DNA from: Motacilla alba alba
Taxonomy: Eukaryota > Chordata > Aves > Passeriformes > Motacillidae
DNA: 64,000 nucleotides
Assembly (NCBI RefSeq): GCF_015832195.1
Contig: NC_052026.1
Location: 19,191,013-19,255,012, forward strand
Direction: 5' to 3'
The notes under the pieces are model-generated. The model searched no databases. It was not told the DNA's origin and saw nothing but the letters and a program-made list of their open reading frames with translations. A program made the position numbers and the translations under genes. Positions 34,455 to 46,991 of this stretch are shown piece after piece; the first letter of the stretch is position 1; each line of letters opens with the position of its first letter.

Positions 34455-37400
34455 GATTCACCCCAGCTCCCCCTGCTCCTGCCATTCCATAATCTTTCAG
34501 AGCACTCGCTGTGTCCTGTGGGGAGTTGGGATGGAGCAAACCCAGGAGCAGATAAAAATCCATCTTTTCCTGCCACACTGGGAATTTGACACCCCACTAG
34601 ATGGCAATATTTGAATGCTGATGGCTCCTTCCATAAATCAGAATAAACCAGGTTCTGCTTGCTGTAAAATAGGTAAAAATAGCCTGGCTGCTCTTCCAGA
34701 GAGGTGCTGAGGTGAGACTGAGTGAAGGAGCTCTCCTGCCCTGGAACAGGATCCCTTGGTGGAATTTGGAGACTCTAGATCCCAATTAACATTAATCTTT
34801 CATTTTTAAAACTTCTGGTAGGGTTCTTTTAATTCAAAGAACAAAAGCATTTAAAGTAACTTAAATTTTTATGTCTCCTCTGAATCTGTGACTTGTTAAA
34901 GATGAGATATTCAGACAAATACCCTAAATAAATATTAATGAACAGAGTAATGACTTGGTAGCTGAGTTTGCCTTCCCTCCTCCCTCTCCCCAAGTTCCCA
35001 GCAGCTCCTCCTGTCTCTTTTTGGACGTTGTGGATCAGAGCCATGTCCTGGAAAGGGATTTTTTGGTGCCAGGATGGATTTTCCAGGCGTGTGACATTGG
35101 AGGAACCTCCAAGGCTCTGGCATCCCTCCCCTGCTGCATCCCAAACCTAAACATCCCAACCTGAGCAGGGGGAAGTGCCTCTCAGCTGTGGAGATCATCC
35201 CCCACTGTCAAAGGAGTAAACAATTCCTGCTTTCCAATGATTTCAATATGGGCAGGGCAAGCCCTGCATCAGCTTTGGAGAATCAAAGCCTGAAGGCTCA
35301 AGGAGGAATTCCAGAGGTGCTTCAGCTTTTCCTCTGCTCCCTCCGTGTTTAGAGCAGCAGATTTTGCTGTCATGTGCTCTTGGTTTAATCAAAAAGACTC
35401 CAAATGTATGACCCTGCTGAGAAAAAAATGAATTTTGGGAGCCAAAGCCCCAAAAAATCAGCCCCTTCTCCTCTCTGAGCAGGCAGGAGCCTTTGTTTCT
35501 TGCAGGATCCATCCTGTTCCTGCCAATTTAAAAGGACTCTGTCCATCACTTTAAGATGAATTCCCCATCCTGGTGCTTTTCTTTGGGTTTAAAAATTAGA
35601 GGGAATTGGAAAGTGAAGGAGCAGTGACCCAAATCTGCTTGGATTCTGTATTTCATAGAATTATTTTTGTATATTATACATGTGGCTGTTGGATTCTGTG
35701 CTGGACTTTGACAAATCTTTCCAAATGCACCAAAACCAGCAGGAATTTCTGGGGCCACTCCAGCCTAACTCTGCCAAGTCCATGAAAATACTGATTTACC
35801 TTAGAGTTTTCCAAGGAAATCTGGGATTCCTGGAGAATAGGAAGCAGCAAAAACTCGGGGTGTGCAAATGAAACTCCTGCCGTGGAGTTTGATTTTTAGG
35901 AGCTGGTTCTGGATGTGGGATGAGGATGGAATATTTCATGTCTGGTTTTGATCTCTTCCTCCTCAATTTGTTCTTAATTTGATTTCTTTACAGTTACATG
36001 TTCTGTGGGAGTTGTTTTGTCTTTTGTTCCTTGACTTCTGACCTTTCAGAATGAGAGGATTACTTCCCCAGGAACGTGGTTTTCCTGGGATTTTCTTAGT
36101 TTATTATTAATCCTGGTTTTTAGGAAACTCCAACCCTTTCTCTCCTTATTTTGTGCAGCAGATCCTCCAAAAATTTGGGAGTGTTGAATCATTTCAGACA
36201 CCACATCTGTGTTTGTACAAGATCAATTCTTTTTTTTCCTTTGCATTTCCTAGTTTTTATTTCCTTTAAAAACCACAGAAAGATTTATTTCAGAGCTGCT
36301 TGTGTTGCTCTTTTTAATTTTAATTGCCCTCCCCCAGCTCTCTCCCTGTGTCTCTGATCCGTGCTGCACCTGTTGCCTGCTAAAGCTGACTTGAATTTTC
36401 CTGATTTTTGCCTTCTTCCTGAGCTTTTCCTTGCTAAGATTGGAATGTTGATCCTTGATTTCCCCTTTTCTCCCCTGTGGCTCTCTGAATTCTCTTTGCA
36501 GCCCTTTTTGTGTCCCAAGCTGCAGCCAGGATCTCTCTGTCTGTATAAATCACCCCAATTCCTGCAATTTATGAAATCACTGAATCATTTTTAAGTCTCT
36601 GGTATGTTTTTTATGGAAAGCTTCCTTCAGGAAATGAGATTCCTCCTCCCAGAAAAGCAAACTTTGGGTTTTTATTGTTTTAAAATAAGGACATCTTTTT
36701 TTTTTTTGAGGCACCATTCATGAAAAGATCACTAAAAGCACACTCAGCCAGTCTTAAATCATCTGAATCCTGTACTTTACTCTTCTTTTATGGGCATCCA
36801 TCTTCCAAATCATTGTCTTTTGGTCCAAGTGCTGATTGATATTCCTGCCTGGACTTTTTCTGTGCTGTTCTGTGGCTCGTGGATGCTGTGCTGTGTAAAA
36901 TACCAGCATTTAATGCAGCTTTGGAGAGTAAATGACCCAAAAACCCCTCAAATCCCTTCTCCCTGGAGCAGTCCTGCCTTTTCTCTCCTATGGGTTTCCC
37001 CAGGTGAGGGGTCTCATTTGCAATATCCTGGTTTCTGGGTGGGTTGGGTGTGGGATGCTGGCAATGAGGCAGCTGGGAGCTCTCCTCCCTGGAATCATTT
37101 GTGGGTAGGGAGCAGTCAGCAGCTCCACTTCTCTGCTATTGTGTGCACACGTTTGGGGCATTTCTCTCTCTCCTGCAGGTAAATCATGTTTTTAATGCCA
37201 CTGGGAACTTTATATCTCCTTAAAAACCCCTCCAGTGCCTTTAGGTTGAGATTTTTCCTGGTAGGAAATGTCTTGCGAAGGATCTGGTTGTCAAATATTA
37301 TTTTAGATTGTGACAGTGGCTGCACAGATTTTACATCTGAAATTCATTTTGGTTTTTTATCAATTAGCTTTGTGCTTTTGAGTTAACTGTTCAAACCTGA

Positions 37401-37723
37401 TTTGCACATGACCAGGTCTGCAGTTGAGGTAAAAATCTCTGCAAACAGCACTCCTTGTCTGGAGCAGTTTGCCACTCTGACAGCAACTGGGAATTTCATG
37501 AATTAAGGGAGAGAAATTAGGCTTGGAAAATCTGTCCCTGATGGTTTAGGGCCCTACAGCCTAAAATCCTCCTGGCTGCCCCTGTCCTGATGAGGCTGTT
37601 GTCTGTTTTCCATGGTTTCCTCTGGAGCTGTTCTCTCCATGGAGCTGGTGGTGCCTGCCAGCATTTCCTGGCCATTCCTGAGCACACTGATCATTAATCA
37701 GTGTGGATCAGGATCAGGAGGGA

Positions 37724-37935
37724 GAATCATGGAAGGGGTTGGGATGAAGTGATTTAAAATTTATTCAATCCCAACCTTCCAGTATGCCAGGTTATTCCAG
37801 CCTGGCCTTGGACACTTCCAGGGATCCAGGGGCAGCCCCAGCTGCTCTGGGCACCTGTGCCAGGGCCTGCCCACCCTCACAGCCAAGAATTCCTTCCCAA
37901 AATCCCATCTAAAGCTCCTCCCTTTCAGTTTCCTG
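37724..37935 (-). mobile_element. CR1 LINE 3' end (-)
   Basis: Reads gagaatcatggaaggggttg, ttccagcctggccttggaca, cccagctgctctgggcacct and ccagggcctgcccaccctca. Confidence 0.85.
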
Positions 37936-38063
37936 GAGGTGTTTTCCATCCTTCCCTCAATCAAGCACTTTTGGGGATGTTTTGTGCTCAGCCTGTTCCT
38001 CACACTGCACCTGAGACTCCTGTCCTGAGTAATTGATATCACTTTTATTTCTCTTTGAATCCA

Positions 38064-38408
38064 GTGGCATCCTGGAACGTCCCATGGATTAAATCCAGGG
38101 GCACCTGGAATATCCTGGAATGTCCCATGGATTAAATCCAGGGGCACCCTGGAACTTCCGGGAACGTCCCATGGATTAAATCCAGTGGCACCCTGGAACT
38201 TCCTGGAATGTCCCATGGATTAAATCCAGGGGCACCCTGGAACATCCCATGGATTAAATCCAGTGGCACCTGGAATATCCTGGAATGTCCCATGGATTAA
38301 ATCCAGTGGCACCCTGGAACATCTCATGGATTAAATCCAGTGGCACCTGGAATGTCCTGGAACATCCCATGGATTAAATCCAGTGGCACCTGGAACATCC
38401 CATGGATG
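38064..38408 (+). repeat. Minisatellite with alternating 34- and 43-bp units
   Basis: Nine copies of the core catggattaaatccagtggc, starting at 38083, 38126, 38170, 38214, 38248, 38291, 38325, 38368 and 38401 (the last is partial). Spacings are 43, 44, 44, 34, 43, 34, 43 and 33. The longer unit contains an extra tcctggaa-type segment of about 10 bases. From the fourth copy on, short and long units alternate, giving a higher-order period of about 77. Confidence 0.93.
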
Positions 38409-39477
38409 ACCCTGGCATAGTCCCAATTCCCAGTCAGGCAGCTTTCCCCTGGGATTTCCTCTGCCTGCAGTCCAGCCACCAACACACCAGGAAAGTCCCT
38501 AAAATGCAGTTTTGAGTGAAATATGGATTTTTCCCCTCCAAACTCACCCCGAGCCTGCGCTGGTGTTTTCTGTGGGGCTGCTGAGGCTGGGGCAGGAGTT
38601 CAGACTCATCTGGGTTTATTGGGCACCCCTGCAAACACTGCTGAGCATTTCTTGCTCTGGGAATGCGCCTGGGGAATGGCTGAGCACTGTGGGCTCAGGG
38701 GTTAATCCAGAATGTTCTCTGCTTTTCCTGACACCCATGGAAAGGAACCCTGCTCAGCAGCAAATTGGAATTTCAGCCCATTTTCCTTCTTTCCCAGTTT
38801 GGAGACACCACACAGGGCTGTAAGCTTTTCTGGTTCTTGCTGTCACTTAAAAGTGAGACATTTTGAGGGACTTCAAAACACTTTTGAAGTAGATTTTGGG
38901 GTCCGGTGTTTTCTTCCTGTGTGTTCTCTCCTTTATTTCAAATTGCTCCTACAAAAAATAATTAAAGCATTGAAAAAATAAATTTTATTTTAAAGTGATG
39001 CCACAAGAGATCCAGTTCTCCACTTGGCTCTGTTGGAGCCTGCAGATTTCAGGCTTTGAGGACTCTGGGCTCATTTGTAATGCAGAGGAAGCTGTGGAGC
39101 TTTTAGTTTGTGCAAAGCTGGAATTTTGTGGCTCCAGGCTTCAAATCATTTGTCTTGCAGGGGCAGCCCATATCCTGTTCTTTAGGTTCTATATACAACA
39201 GCTTAAGCAAGTCCTTCACAGGATTAGGAGCCCATCTGAGAGGAAGATGGAAAGCCCAGTAAGTGGAAAAGTGGAAAAGATTATTTTACTTTGCAGGGTA
39301 GGAAAAGGAAAATGAGAATTTTAGAGATTCTTGAAGCTTTGCCCTGTGGAGTAAAAGCATCTCTGGCAGCCTTGGCTTGTTCACTGTTGCACCTCTGAAT
39401 TTTGAAGTGCTGAGGGTTTAGAGTGTTACATATTAAATGTTCAGAGAGGTCTGGTTGAATTTAGGGGGTTTGGATCA

Positions 39478-39730
39478 GAGAATCCTGAGATGGTTTGGGT
39501 GGGAAGGACCTTAAAGTTCATTTAATGGGCAGAAACAGCTTCCCCTGTCCCAGGGTGCTCCAGCCTTGGACACTGCCAGGGATCCAGGGGCAGCCACAGC
39601 TGCTCTGGGAATGCCATCCCAGCCCCTCCGCACCCTCACAGGGAACAATTCCTTCCCAAAATCCCACCTACCCCTTTTCTTTGTCAGCTCAAAGCCATTC
39701 CCCTTGTCCTGTCCAGATCCAAAAATCCAT
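39478..39730 (-). mobile_element. CR1 LINE 3' end (-)
   Basis: Reads tgagatggtttgggtgggaa then gaccttaaag, followed by gccttggacactgccaggga, and cacagctgctctgggaatgc. Confidence 0.87.
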
Positions 39731-40569
39731 CTCCCTCCTTTTCAGACTGGCAAACAATGGATTTTTCAGGTGTTTGTTTTTCATTCTGCAGCTGGGGGGG
39801 AGCTTGGAGTTTTTTGCTTTCCAGTGTTGGTGCTTTAGGAAAATCCAAACCCCTCAGAAGCTCCAATGAAATGGTGAAAGCGTGGAGTAATTCCAGCTGA
39901 CAGTGCACAACATTCCCAGTTAAATTCCCAGTTTTAAAGCCACTCCTCGCCGTGTTTATGGAACACTTTGGCAGCTCAGCACCAGGGGCTGCAAAGTTCA
40001 TCCCGAGGCTCCTAAAGTGCCTGAATTCTGGGAGCAACTGTGCAGAGGATCCTCATTTGGAATTGTGTTTTTTACTGGATTTGGATCAATTTTGAACTGA
40101 GCTTTAAAAGAGTAGATTTTTTTTTTTCTTTAAAGGGAGTTTTCTGCAGTTTCCTTCTTCAGCAGGAGGCACTTTAGTACTTCTATAGTCACATTTATTG
40201 TGGGTACTGCCCGTGAGGAACAGTCCTTGCTCCACCTTTGCCTCTGGAGTGCTGGATCCTCCTCTTGGTTTGTAACACTGCAGCTTCCACAGACCCCAGT
40301 GCAGCTGATAAAATTCCATGCACATTTTATATTTTTAAAAATTCCATGCGTTTTTACATCCAGAACTGTGCAGGTGAACAATTGCTGACTTTTGGGAATA
40401 AGTTTTGTTGAAGTCCTGTCACTGCTCAGCTTTGGGGCTCTTTGCACAGGTGCAGAGCCTGGTGTGTGGGACTGGGTGTGTCCTCTCTGTGTTTTCTGGA
40501 AAATACATGTTGGTGTTGATTATTATTGTCAAATTAAGCCCCTTTTTGACCCAGAGATGGGGCGACTGA

Positions 40570-40952
40570 GAGGCGTTTAAACTTTTATTCCATTTTCAGT
40601 CTTATGAGAAGGGTGAGACAATACAGATGTTATAATTCACACCATCACAATCAGAAGCCAACTATTTCCTAATTGCAATACACTAGAAGTGTTTCTTGGT
40701 CTGTCAGCTTTAGCCACACCATGCTGTAAATGTCTTAAAGCCAAATTGCCCCTCATGGGTCCTACTACAATGCATCTTTCGTCATTTTATTTCTCCAAAG
40801 TGTCCAGTCTTTTTTGTAAGGCTGTCTTTTTAAACTTGTTCCCATTTCCATTTCTCTCTCCACAATGTCTGTATTCCGTGGCATTTCTAAGGTATTTCTA
40901 TGGTATATTGTCCTGTATTTCTACAATTTTCTCTTTTTTCTCATCATTCCAG
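40570..40952 (+). mobile_element. Possible LTR-derived stretch abutting exon 7
   Basis: From about 40570 (gaggcgtttaaacttttatt) through agaagggtgagacaatacag, cagaagccaactatttccta and gccacaccatgctgtaaatg up to the exon 7 acceptor, the text resembles a dispersed songbird LTR-type repeat I recall. No ends, target duplication or internal retroviral sequence can be shown. If the recollection is right, the pyrimidine tract of the exon 7 acceptor is at the edge of, or inside, an inserted element. Confidence 0.35.
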
Positions 40953-41120
40953 GCCACCTGTTCTACAAGTTTGGCATCACAGAGTCGGACTGGTACCGCA
41001 TCAAGCAGAGCATCGACTCCAAGTGCAGGACAGCCTGGAGGAGGAAGCAGCGAGGCCAGAGCCTGGCTGTGAAAAGCTTCTCCAGGAGAACCCCCTCATC
41101 CTCCTCCTACAGTGGCTCAG
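40953..41120 (+). CDS. BANP: BANP coding exon 7 (BEN domain end, basic tail)
   Basis: 168 bases, completing Cys302 and coding through Ser357 plus one base. The acceptor is tcatcattccag after a long pyrimidine tract, and the donor is GTACAA, a moderate match. It codes for the end of the BEN domain (HLFYKFGITESDWYRIKQSI, then DSKCRTAWRRKQRGQ), whose basic residues are expected to contact DNA, and an Arg/Ser-rich tail (KSFSRRTPSSSSYSGS) that is a likely phosphorylation region. The sequence just upstream of the acceptor may derive from an LTR element (see the entry at 40570). Confidence 0.96.
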
Positions 41121-41214
41121 GTACAAACCAAACCTTCCCCCCAGATCATAAATCCCTCTTGGTTTCCAAGGTGAATTTTAATTTGGCTGCCTGGCTTTGC
41201 TGAGGTGCTGAGAA

Positions 41215-41420
41215 TGTGGAATCCTGCAGTGGTTTGGGTGGGAAGGACCTTAAAGATCATCTAATTCCACCCACACTTTCCACTGTCCCAGGTCATTCCA
41301 GCCTGGCCTTGGACACTGCCAGGGATCCAGGGCAGCCACAGCTGCTCTGGGAACCTCCCCACCCTCCCAGGGAACAATTCCTTCCCAAAATCCCACCCAG
41401 CCCTGCTTTCTGTCCACCCC
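41215..41420 (-). mobile_element. CR1 LINE 3' end (-)
   Basis: Begins only about 95 bases past exon 7: gtggtttgggtgggaaggac then cttaaagatcatctaattcc, followed by tccagcctggccttggacac. 5'-truncated. Confidence 0.88.
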
Positions 41421-42244
41421 CAAGGCTTCAGCTCCTGCAGCTTTGTGCTGTAATTTTGTACTTTTACCCCGCTCAGTTCTTTGAGGAGAAAGTCCAAATA
41501 TCCTTGCAGTCGTTGTTCCTGAGAGGAATCAAGTGACTAAATCCTTCCCAGTGTGTTCACACCGTTCAGTGGGACGTGCTAAATGCTGTTCCTGAAGTGT
41601 TTTCCTCTGCAGACATGAAATGTGCTGTAGGTGATTCCATATTTCCATCTAGGTATGGAGGCCTGGATAACAAATGAAAAATCCTGACCTCAGGAGTGTT
41701 CTCTGAGGACATTTCTGGCTCATGCTTTTAATATAAAGCAGTGTTCTGGGACTTTTGTACATTAGATATTAAAACCAGGGCTTTGGAAGGCAGCCCAAAG
41801 AAAAGGAAGTCAGTTTATTTGCCTGCATAAAATTTTTGGTTGCATGTTAACACTAACCACTGTATCTCATGCAAAGAATGACAAAATCTGCTTTCAATGG
41901 AAAATTTTATGTGCTGGAACAGGGAATCCCATCCAAAAATCTCAAATTAAAACAACTAATCAATGTAATGATAACCATAAGCCCTCTCTGTTGATGGGAT
42001 TTTTGCTTTCAGTCTTTCAGCAATCAGTATTTCAGGGTGAAAAGGCAGCAGTAGGTGGATATTACAGCCTGTGCTCATTAGCCTGTGCTCCTTGAGTGCT
42101 GTTGAGATTTATTATTCAAATGATTCATCTGCAGTCTGGTTTGGAGGTTTGGAGACACCTGTAGAGATGTCAAACCCAGAGTCAGTGGATTCCTGAAGGC
42201 TGGAGGATCATGGGTTTGGGTTGGTTTCTTGCTGTGGTTATCCC

Positions 42245-42390
42245 AGGGGATCCCAGCCTGCTTTGGGTGGGAAGGGCCTTAATTAAAGCTCATCCCATTC
42301 CAGGGACCCTTCCACCATCCCAGGGTGCTCCAAGCCCCATCCAGCCTGGAACACTTCCTGAGCTATTCCCAAATCCTGGCACTGCACTGC
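42245..42390 (-). mobile_element. CR1 LINE 3' fragment (-)
   Basis: Reads ctttgggtgggaagggcctt and ccagggtgctccaagcccca then tccagcctgg, diverged after that. Confidence 0.75.
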
Positions 42391-42559
42391 TGGAAACCCT
42401 TCCCTATGAATGGGAGGACTGGGATTTTCAGAGCTGTGTTTAGCAGCAATTAATTTGCCTAATTAAAAAAAAAATGTAAATATGGCATCCTGAAACTCAC
42501 TCAGCTGTGCCCTGACTTTGGTTTCCCTGGCTCTGAGGAATTTTGGGGATGACTGAGCC

Positions 42560-42705
42560 AGTAAGAGGTTGGCACCATCCCTGGAGGCATCAAAATCCAC
42601 CTGGGTGCAGCCCAAGGCCACCAGTTCTGGTTGCCCATGGTTTGAGAAAGGACCTTGGGTTAGATCATCTCCAGAGGCCACTTCCCACCTCATTTATTTG
42701 GGATT
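42560..42705 (+). mobile_element. CR1 LINE 3' fragment (+), diverged
   Basis: Reads gttggcaccatccctggagg and ggttagatcatctccagagg then ccacttcccacct, a weak match to a CR1 3' end. Confidence 0.55.
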
Positions 42706-43789
42706 TTAATTTTTTAAAATGAATTATTGCACACACAGTTAAGAATTCTGAATGATTTGCATCACAACAGGATTGTTGTTCAAACTCACTCCTCTTGCAC
42801 TTGTTGGAAATGCCAAAGCTTTGAGGCTTTTCCTGCTTGTTGGGATTAACAGTTCCTGGAGCACGTGGCTTTGATTGGAGCGTGCTGAAAAGTGACAGCA
42901 GATTTCCTCTCTGCTCTGTTCATCACGTGGCAAAATTAACTCTGGAAATGACAGCAAAGCAGGAGGCTGAGCCCACAGCCCCTCCAAGGCATCAACCTGC
43001 AGGGAAAACCATGTCTGGGGAGCCTGGTGGGAAAACACAAATGGATTTTCTTTGTCCTTCCCCCCCAGAGATGTTAATTAAGATTTTTCTGCACTTGACT
43101 GACTGTTAATTCAGACAGAAGTTGCTTTTCCTGATTTTTCTTGGCTGTTTGCTTGAATCCATTGCATTTTTTTGATAAGGAGGTGTTGATTGCTGTGCTT
43201 TGCTCTGCTCTTGGAGCCAACATTTCAGTACCTAAGGTGTGTTCCCCGTGCTTTTTCCCAAGCAGAGACATCCGTGTGGCTGCCATGATAATTTCACTGG
43301 AAATTCCTTTGGAAAGGGTTGGAGTCTGTGCAGGGATCGAGGGGTTTGGGAGGAGGATTAATTGAGAAGGCCCTTCTTCCTTTCTTTTCATTTCTCTTCA
43401 GATTGTTCAGGCTGTTATCACAATTTTCCATGTTGGAATTTTTAATTAGTTCCCTGACTTTGGGATTTCTGTGTAGATTTAGGCCTGTGCTGAGGTGTCA
43501 CATTAAAAACTGGATGTGCAGCCAAATCTTCAAAGCTGTTCCACACAACTGGGGCTGAGGCAGGGGGAGGTGATGCTTTACAGCTTTATTTCCCTTGTTC
43601 TGGAATGGTTTCCTCCTGCTTTTTTTGGGTTTGGGGATGGTTAATCCATCCACCCTTCCCTTGCTGGGGCTTCAACGAGGAGATTCATCCCTGTTTGTGA
43701 GGAGAGCTGTGAGGGTAGAGCTGGGCACCAGGAAAACCATTTTGAATTCCAGAATTCCTAAGTGGGAATCCTTCCTGCTGTGGAATCTG

Positions 43790-44075
43790 TCCCTTCTCCC
43801 GGGGAACGAGGGGCAGGATGAGGGGCAGATGTCCTTTAAGTTGCACCAGGAGAAGTTCAGGTTGGAATCAGGAAAAAATTCCCTTATGGAAAGGGTTGTC
43901 CAGCATTGGAATAGTTTGTCCAGGGCAGTGGTGGAGTCTCCATCCCTGAAGGTGTCCAGAAATCCCATGGATGTGGCACTTGGGGATGTGGTGGGTGGTG
44001 ACCACGGTGGTGGTGTTGAACCTGATGATCTTAAAGGTCTTTTCCACCCTTAACCCTTCCATTATTCCATGAAAA
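43790..44075 (+). mobile_element. CR1 LINE 3' end (+)
   Basis: Reads ggaatagtttgtccagggca, gtggtggagtctccatccct, gaacctgatgatcttaaagg and tcttttccacccttaaccct then tccattattccatg. The flanking 43640-43790 may belong to it. Confidence 0.82.
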
Positions 44076-46299
44076 TGGAAATCCTCAACAGCTAAATAGG
44101 AACAGATTAGAGAACACCAAAGATTCTGCCTTAAAAAGTGATTTTAGCTGAGAATTAAACCCACATATCTTTGAAGGCCCTTCGAGAATGCTCTGCAGGG
44201 TTCATGTCCCTGCTGTCTCTTGGGAACTCGTGGAAAATTCTAGAATTCAGCTGTGGCTCCTCCTGCCAGGAATTCTCCAAGAATCCCAATAGGAAAAGTG
44301 AGGCTCGATGGTTTCCAGGGGTTTCTCACTGCTGACAGCTCCTCTCCCCAGGCTGGCTGTGCTCCTCATGGCTGCGTTTGTTTGGAGTGGGGAATGTTTA
44401 TAAAAGTGGATAAATATTCCCTTTGTCTGCTCTGAGATGAAGAGGGGAAAACAGGACTCAGAAAGGATGTTTTGTTTTCAGATGTGGCTAAATCCTCTCT
44501 CTTCTTTCTTCCTAAGAGAGAAAAACACCAAAAAATCCAACAAAATAGAGGAAAAAAAACAATTTTTGTTGCTGCAGTGAAGCCAAATTTAAATCTGTTT
44601 ATAGGTGACTGCAGGAGAGAGGTCTATCCAAGCTGTGGCTCCTCTTGCACCTTCAAAAAGCACAATAATTTCTGTCCTCTGTGGCCAAAAGTAATTTAAA
44701 AATCAAGACTTTTGAGCCTTACAGTTAAAAATGCATTTCAATATGTGAATATCATAAATGTACATAAAATATATGTGTCTCTGCTGCAGGTTTTATTTCT
44801 TTGATAATCTTTTATCACATAACTTAATCAGAAAATAAATATGATAAATGAAGGATTCTGTATTTGCACACTGTGGTGTGGCTGAGGTTGAGGTGTAATT
44901 TAGCTCTGTTGAATTCCATAGGGAAAAACTGGGAAACACAAAGGAAAGACCAAGAAATTATCCCTCAGAATCCTGGGGGAATTTGTGCCTCAAAATCCTC
45001 AGGGAATTTGTTCCACAAAATTCTGAGCTGGGAGCCCTGAAGGAGCAGATGGTAGCAGTGGCTTTTCTCAGTCATCCCAACAAAATGCTATTTGTAAATT
45101 AAAAAAAAAAAAAAAATTAAAAAAAAAACAAAATTAGAGAAGTGAATTGCATCAAATATTAGGAATAAATTGATGGAAATGGGTGAAAAAGTGAAAGACA
45201 GAGGCTCAGGAAAGGATTTCCCCAGGATATTCATTCCTTCCAGTGGCCATGACGAAGGCAATGGTATCCCAGATGGAAAAATCCCATTTTTATTTGGTTG
45301 ATAAATGCCATTATCATTTATTTGGTTAAAAATGCCATTTTTATTTGGTTGATGGGGCAATTTTTCTACAAAGTTCAGCACTTTTCAGCCAGTTGGGATT
45401 CCTCAATCCCACCTGGAATTCCATGCAGCAAATTCCACTCTGCACCGGAGCAGGAAAAGCTGGAATTGCACAGGGAGCACCAAGGCTGCGTTTAAGGAAT
45501 TATAAAAGCTCTGCAGTCTCTTGTTGAGATGTGAGGGATTAAAGGTGTGCCCAACAGGCAGAAAAAATGTGGATTTGTTGTGTTTCCCTCAGTTCCTGTG
45601 GAAATTTGTGGCTGGAATTCTGTGTTCCAGCTCATTAACAGAATCAGAGCTGCCCGAATTGTCAACCAACCCAACTTTTCAACAAATAAATAAATATTAA
45701 CTTGGTGGTTTGGAGTTCCCAGTTCCCATGCTCAGACCTAAACCTCAAAATTATTTTTGTGCCCAAACATTTGCAGACAGGAGGAAAAAAAATACCCTTA
45801 AATGGCTGATTTTATTAAAGAACATTCCCATTAAAATATTTGAGTGAATAAAGCTCATTCCTGCAGAACTAACAGAGTGTTTGCAGAATAAATCTTGGAG
45901 TATTTAGTAGAGATATTAAAAATTAATGGTTTCTGTAATTTTTACTTGCCTTTTGCCTCTTCTGTTTAGAAGAATCCTTTCCCTGCAGCTGGAAAACCTC
46001 AGAATGGATCTGTGATGTGTCCAATGCAAGTTTTTACCCTCTGGAAATCCCACTGAGGTTTTCCTGGTGGTTTTTGTCCCTGTTACATGAAGATAACTCC
46101 CATTTTTTAATGTTTAACATTCCCTTTTCAGGGGCATTTCCACTCTGCAGTGTGAGTTGTGTTCAAATTCAATAAATCAAGAAATCCACCTGTCATTTTG
46201 AGGTTCAGAAATACAATTCCAGACCTCACGTGTGTCAGTTTGAGTTGTAGGGGATGGATCTTGGAAAACAATTGGGAGATTCCCTTAATTTATAATGAT

Positions 46300-46470
46300 A
46301 AATTATGACTAATTCATAATTACTTACTTAATAATAATAACAACAACAATAACCACAATAATAAATTCACATAATAATTGACTAGTGATTATTATAAATC
46401 AATTATTAACTATAATAATAATACAAACATTAATAATTAAATAGAAATAATTGTTTATATTATAATTATA
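46300..46470 (+). repeat. AAT-rich low-complexity tract
   Basis: Short runs of AAT and AAC triplets and TA-rich sequence. Confidence 0.8.
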
Positions 46471-46860
46471 TATAATTATCAGATTAATTTCATTTCTCAC
46501 AATAATTTCATTTCTCACAATAGGCAGGATGGGTTTTCAAAGGTGTCCTTGGGGTGGTGGTGGCAGAAATTGTTCTCAGGTGACCAAAACCGTTGAATTC
46601 CTCAGGAAACCTCTGTGGTTTCGCTCTGATGGGACTTTTCCAGCTGCAGAACCTGGGATTTAGATCCCAAAAGGTGCTTTTTTTTTGAGCAGGAGCTCTC
46701 CCAGCTGGAATTCTGTGGGGTTCAGCAAACATCCATGCCCAGGAACATGAGCGGTGCACGGTCCGTGCCACGGACTGGATTTGGTTGCAGGAGGGTTTTA
46801 GGAGCAGTTTGGGGGATGCTGCCCATGAAATAAATTGAGATTTGGTCTCTTTTCCTGCAG

Positions 46861-46991
46861 AGGGATCCCAGAGCTCGGTGTCAGCCTCCAGTGAGCTGCA
46901 GCAGAACCAGCCCCAGGCCCTGCACTACGCCCTGGCCAACGCTCAGCAGGTCCAGATCCACCAGATCGGAGAGGATGGACAAGTGCAAGTA
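46861..46991 (+). CDS. BANP: BANP coding exon 8 (Gln-rich)
   Basis: 131 bases, completing Glu358 and ending in phase 0 at Val401. The acceptor is tttcctgcag. Two donors are possible: GTAGTA after CAA, or GTATGT after GTA. The second is the better match and keeps the protein reading QVQV|GHLH. Both cuts are in frame and differ by one Val codon. The peptide is Ser-rich (EGSQSSVSASSELQQNQPQ) and then the conserved ALHYALANAQQ followed by VQIHQIGEDGQVQV, which is the first of three related motifs carried by exons 8, 9 and 10. Confidence 0.93.

Larger units (their letters stand above)
26867..40952 (+). other. BANP intron 6 (14.1 kb)
   Basis: The largest complete intron. It holds a solo LTR at 27044-27436, CR1 pieces at 27980-28145, 31690-31945, 37724-37935 and 39478-39730, a 29-base poly(T) at 29739-29767, a 19-bp triplicate at 34398-34454, a minisatellite at 38064-38408 and a possible LTR stretch at 40570-40952. 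The spans 28.2-29.7, 32.0-34.4 and 34.5-37.7 kb show no named element. Several have open frames of 100-170 codons, but none has recognisable protein content. Confidence 0.6.
41121..46860 (+). other. BANP intron 7 (5.7 kb)
   Basis: Holds CR1 pieces at 41215-41420, 42245-42390, 42560-42705 and 43790-44075, short poly(A) runs near 45100-45130 and an AAT-rich tract at 46300-46470. Nothing else was recognised. Confidence 0.6.

Noticed and set aside
37683..37701. Short palindrome cactgatcattaatcagtg as a regulatory hairpin or terminator
   Set aside because: A 7-base stem with a 5-base loop is common by chance in AT-rich intron, and there is no supporting context.
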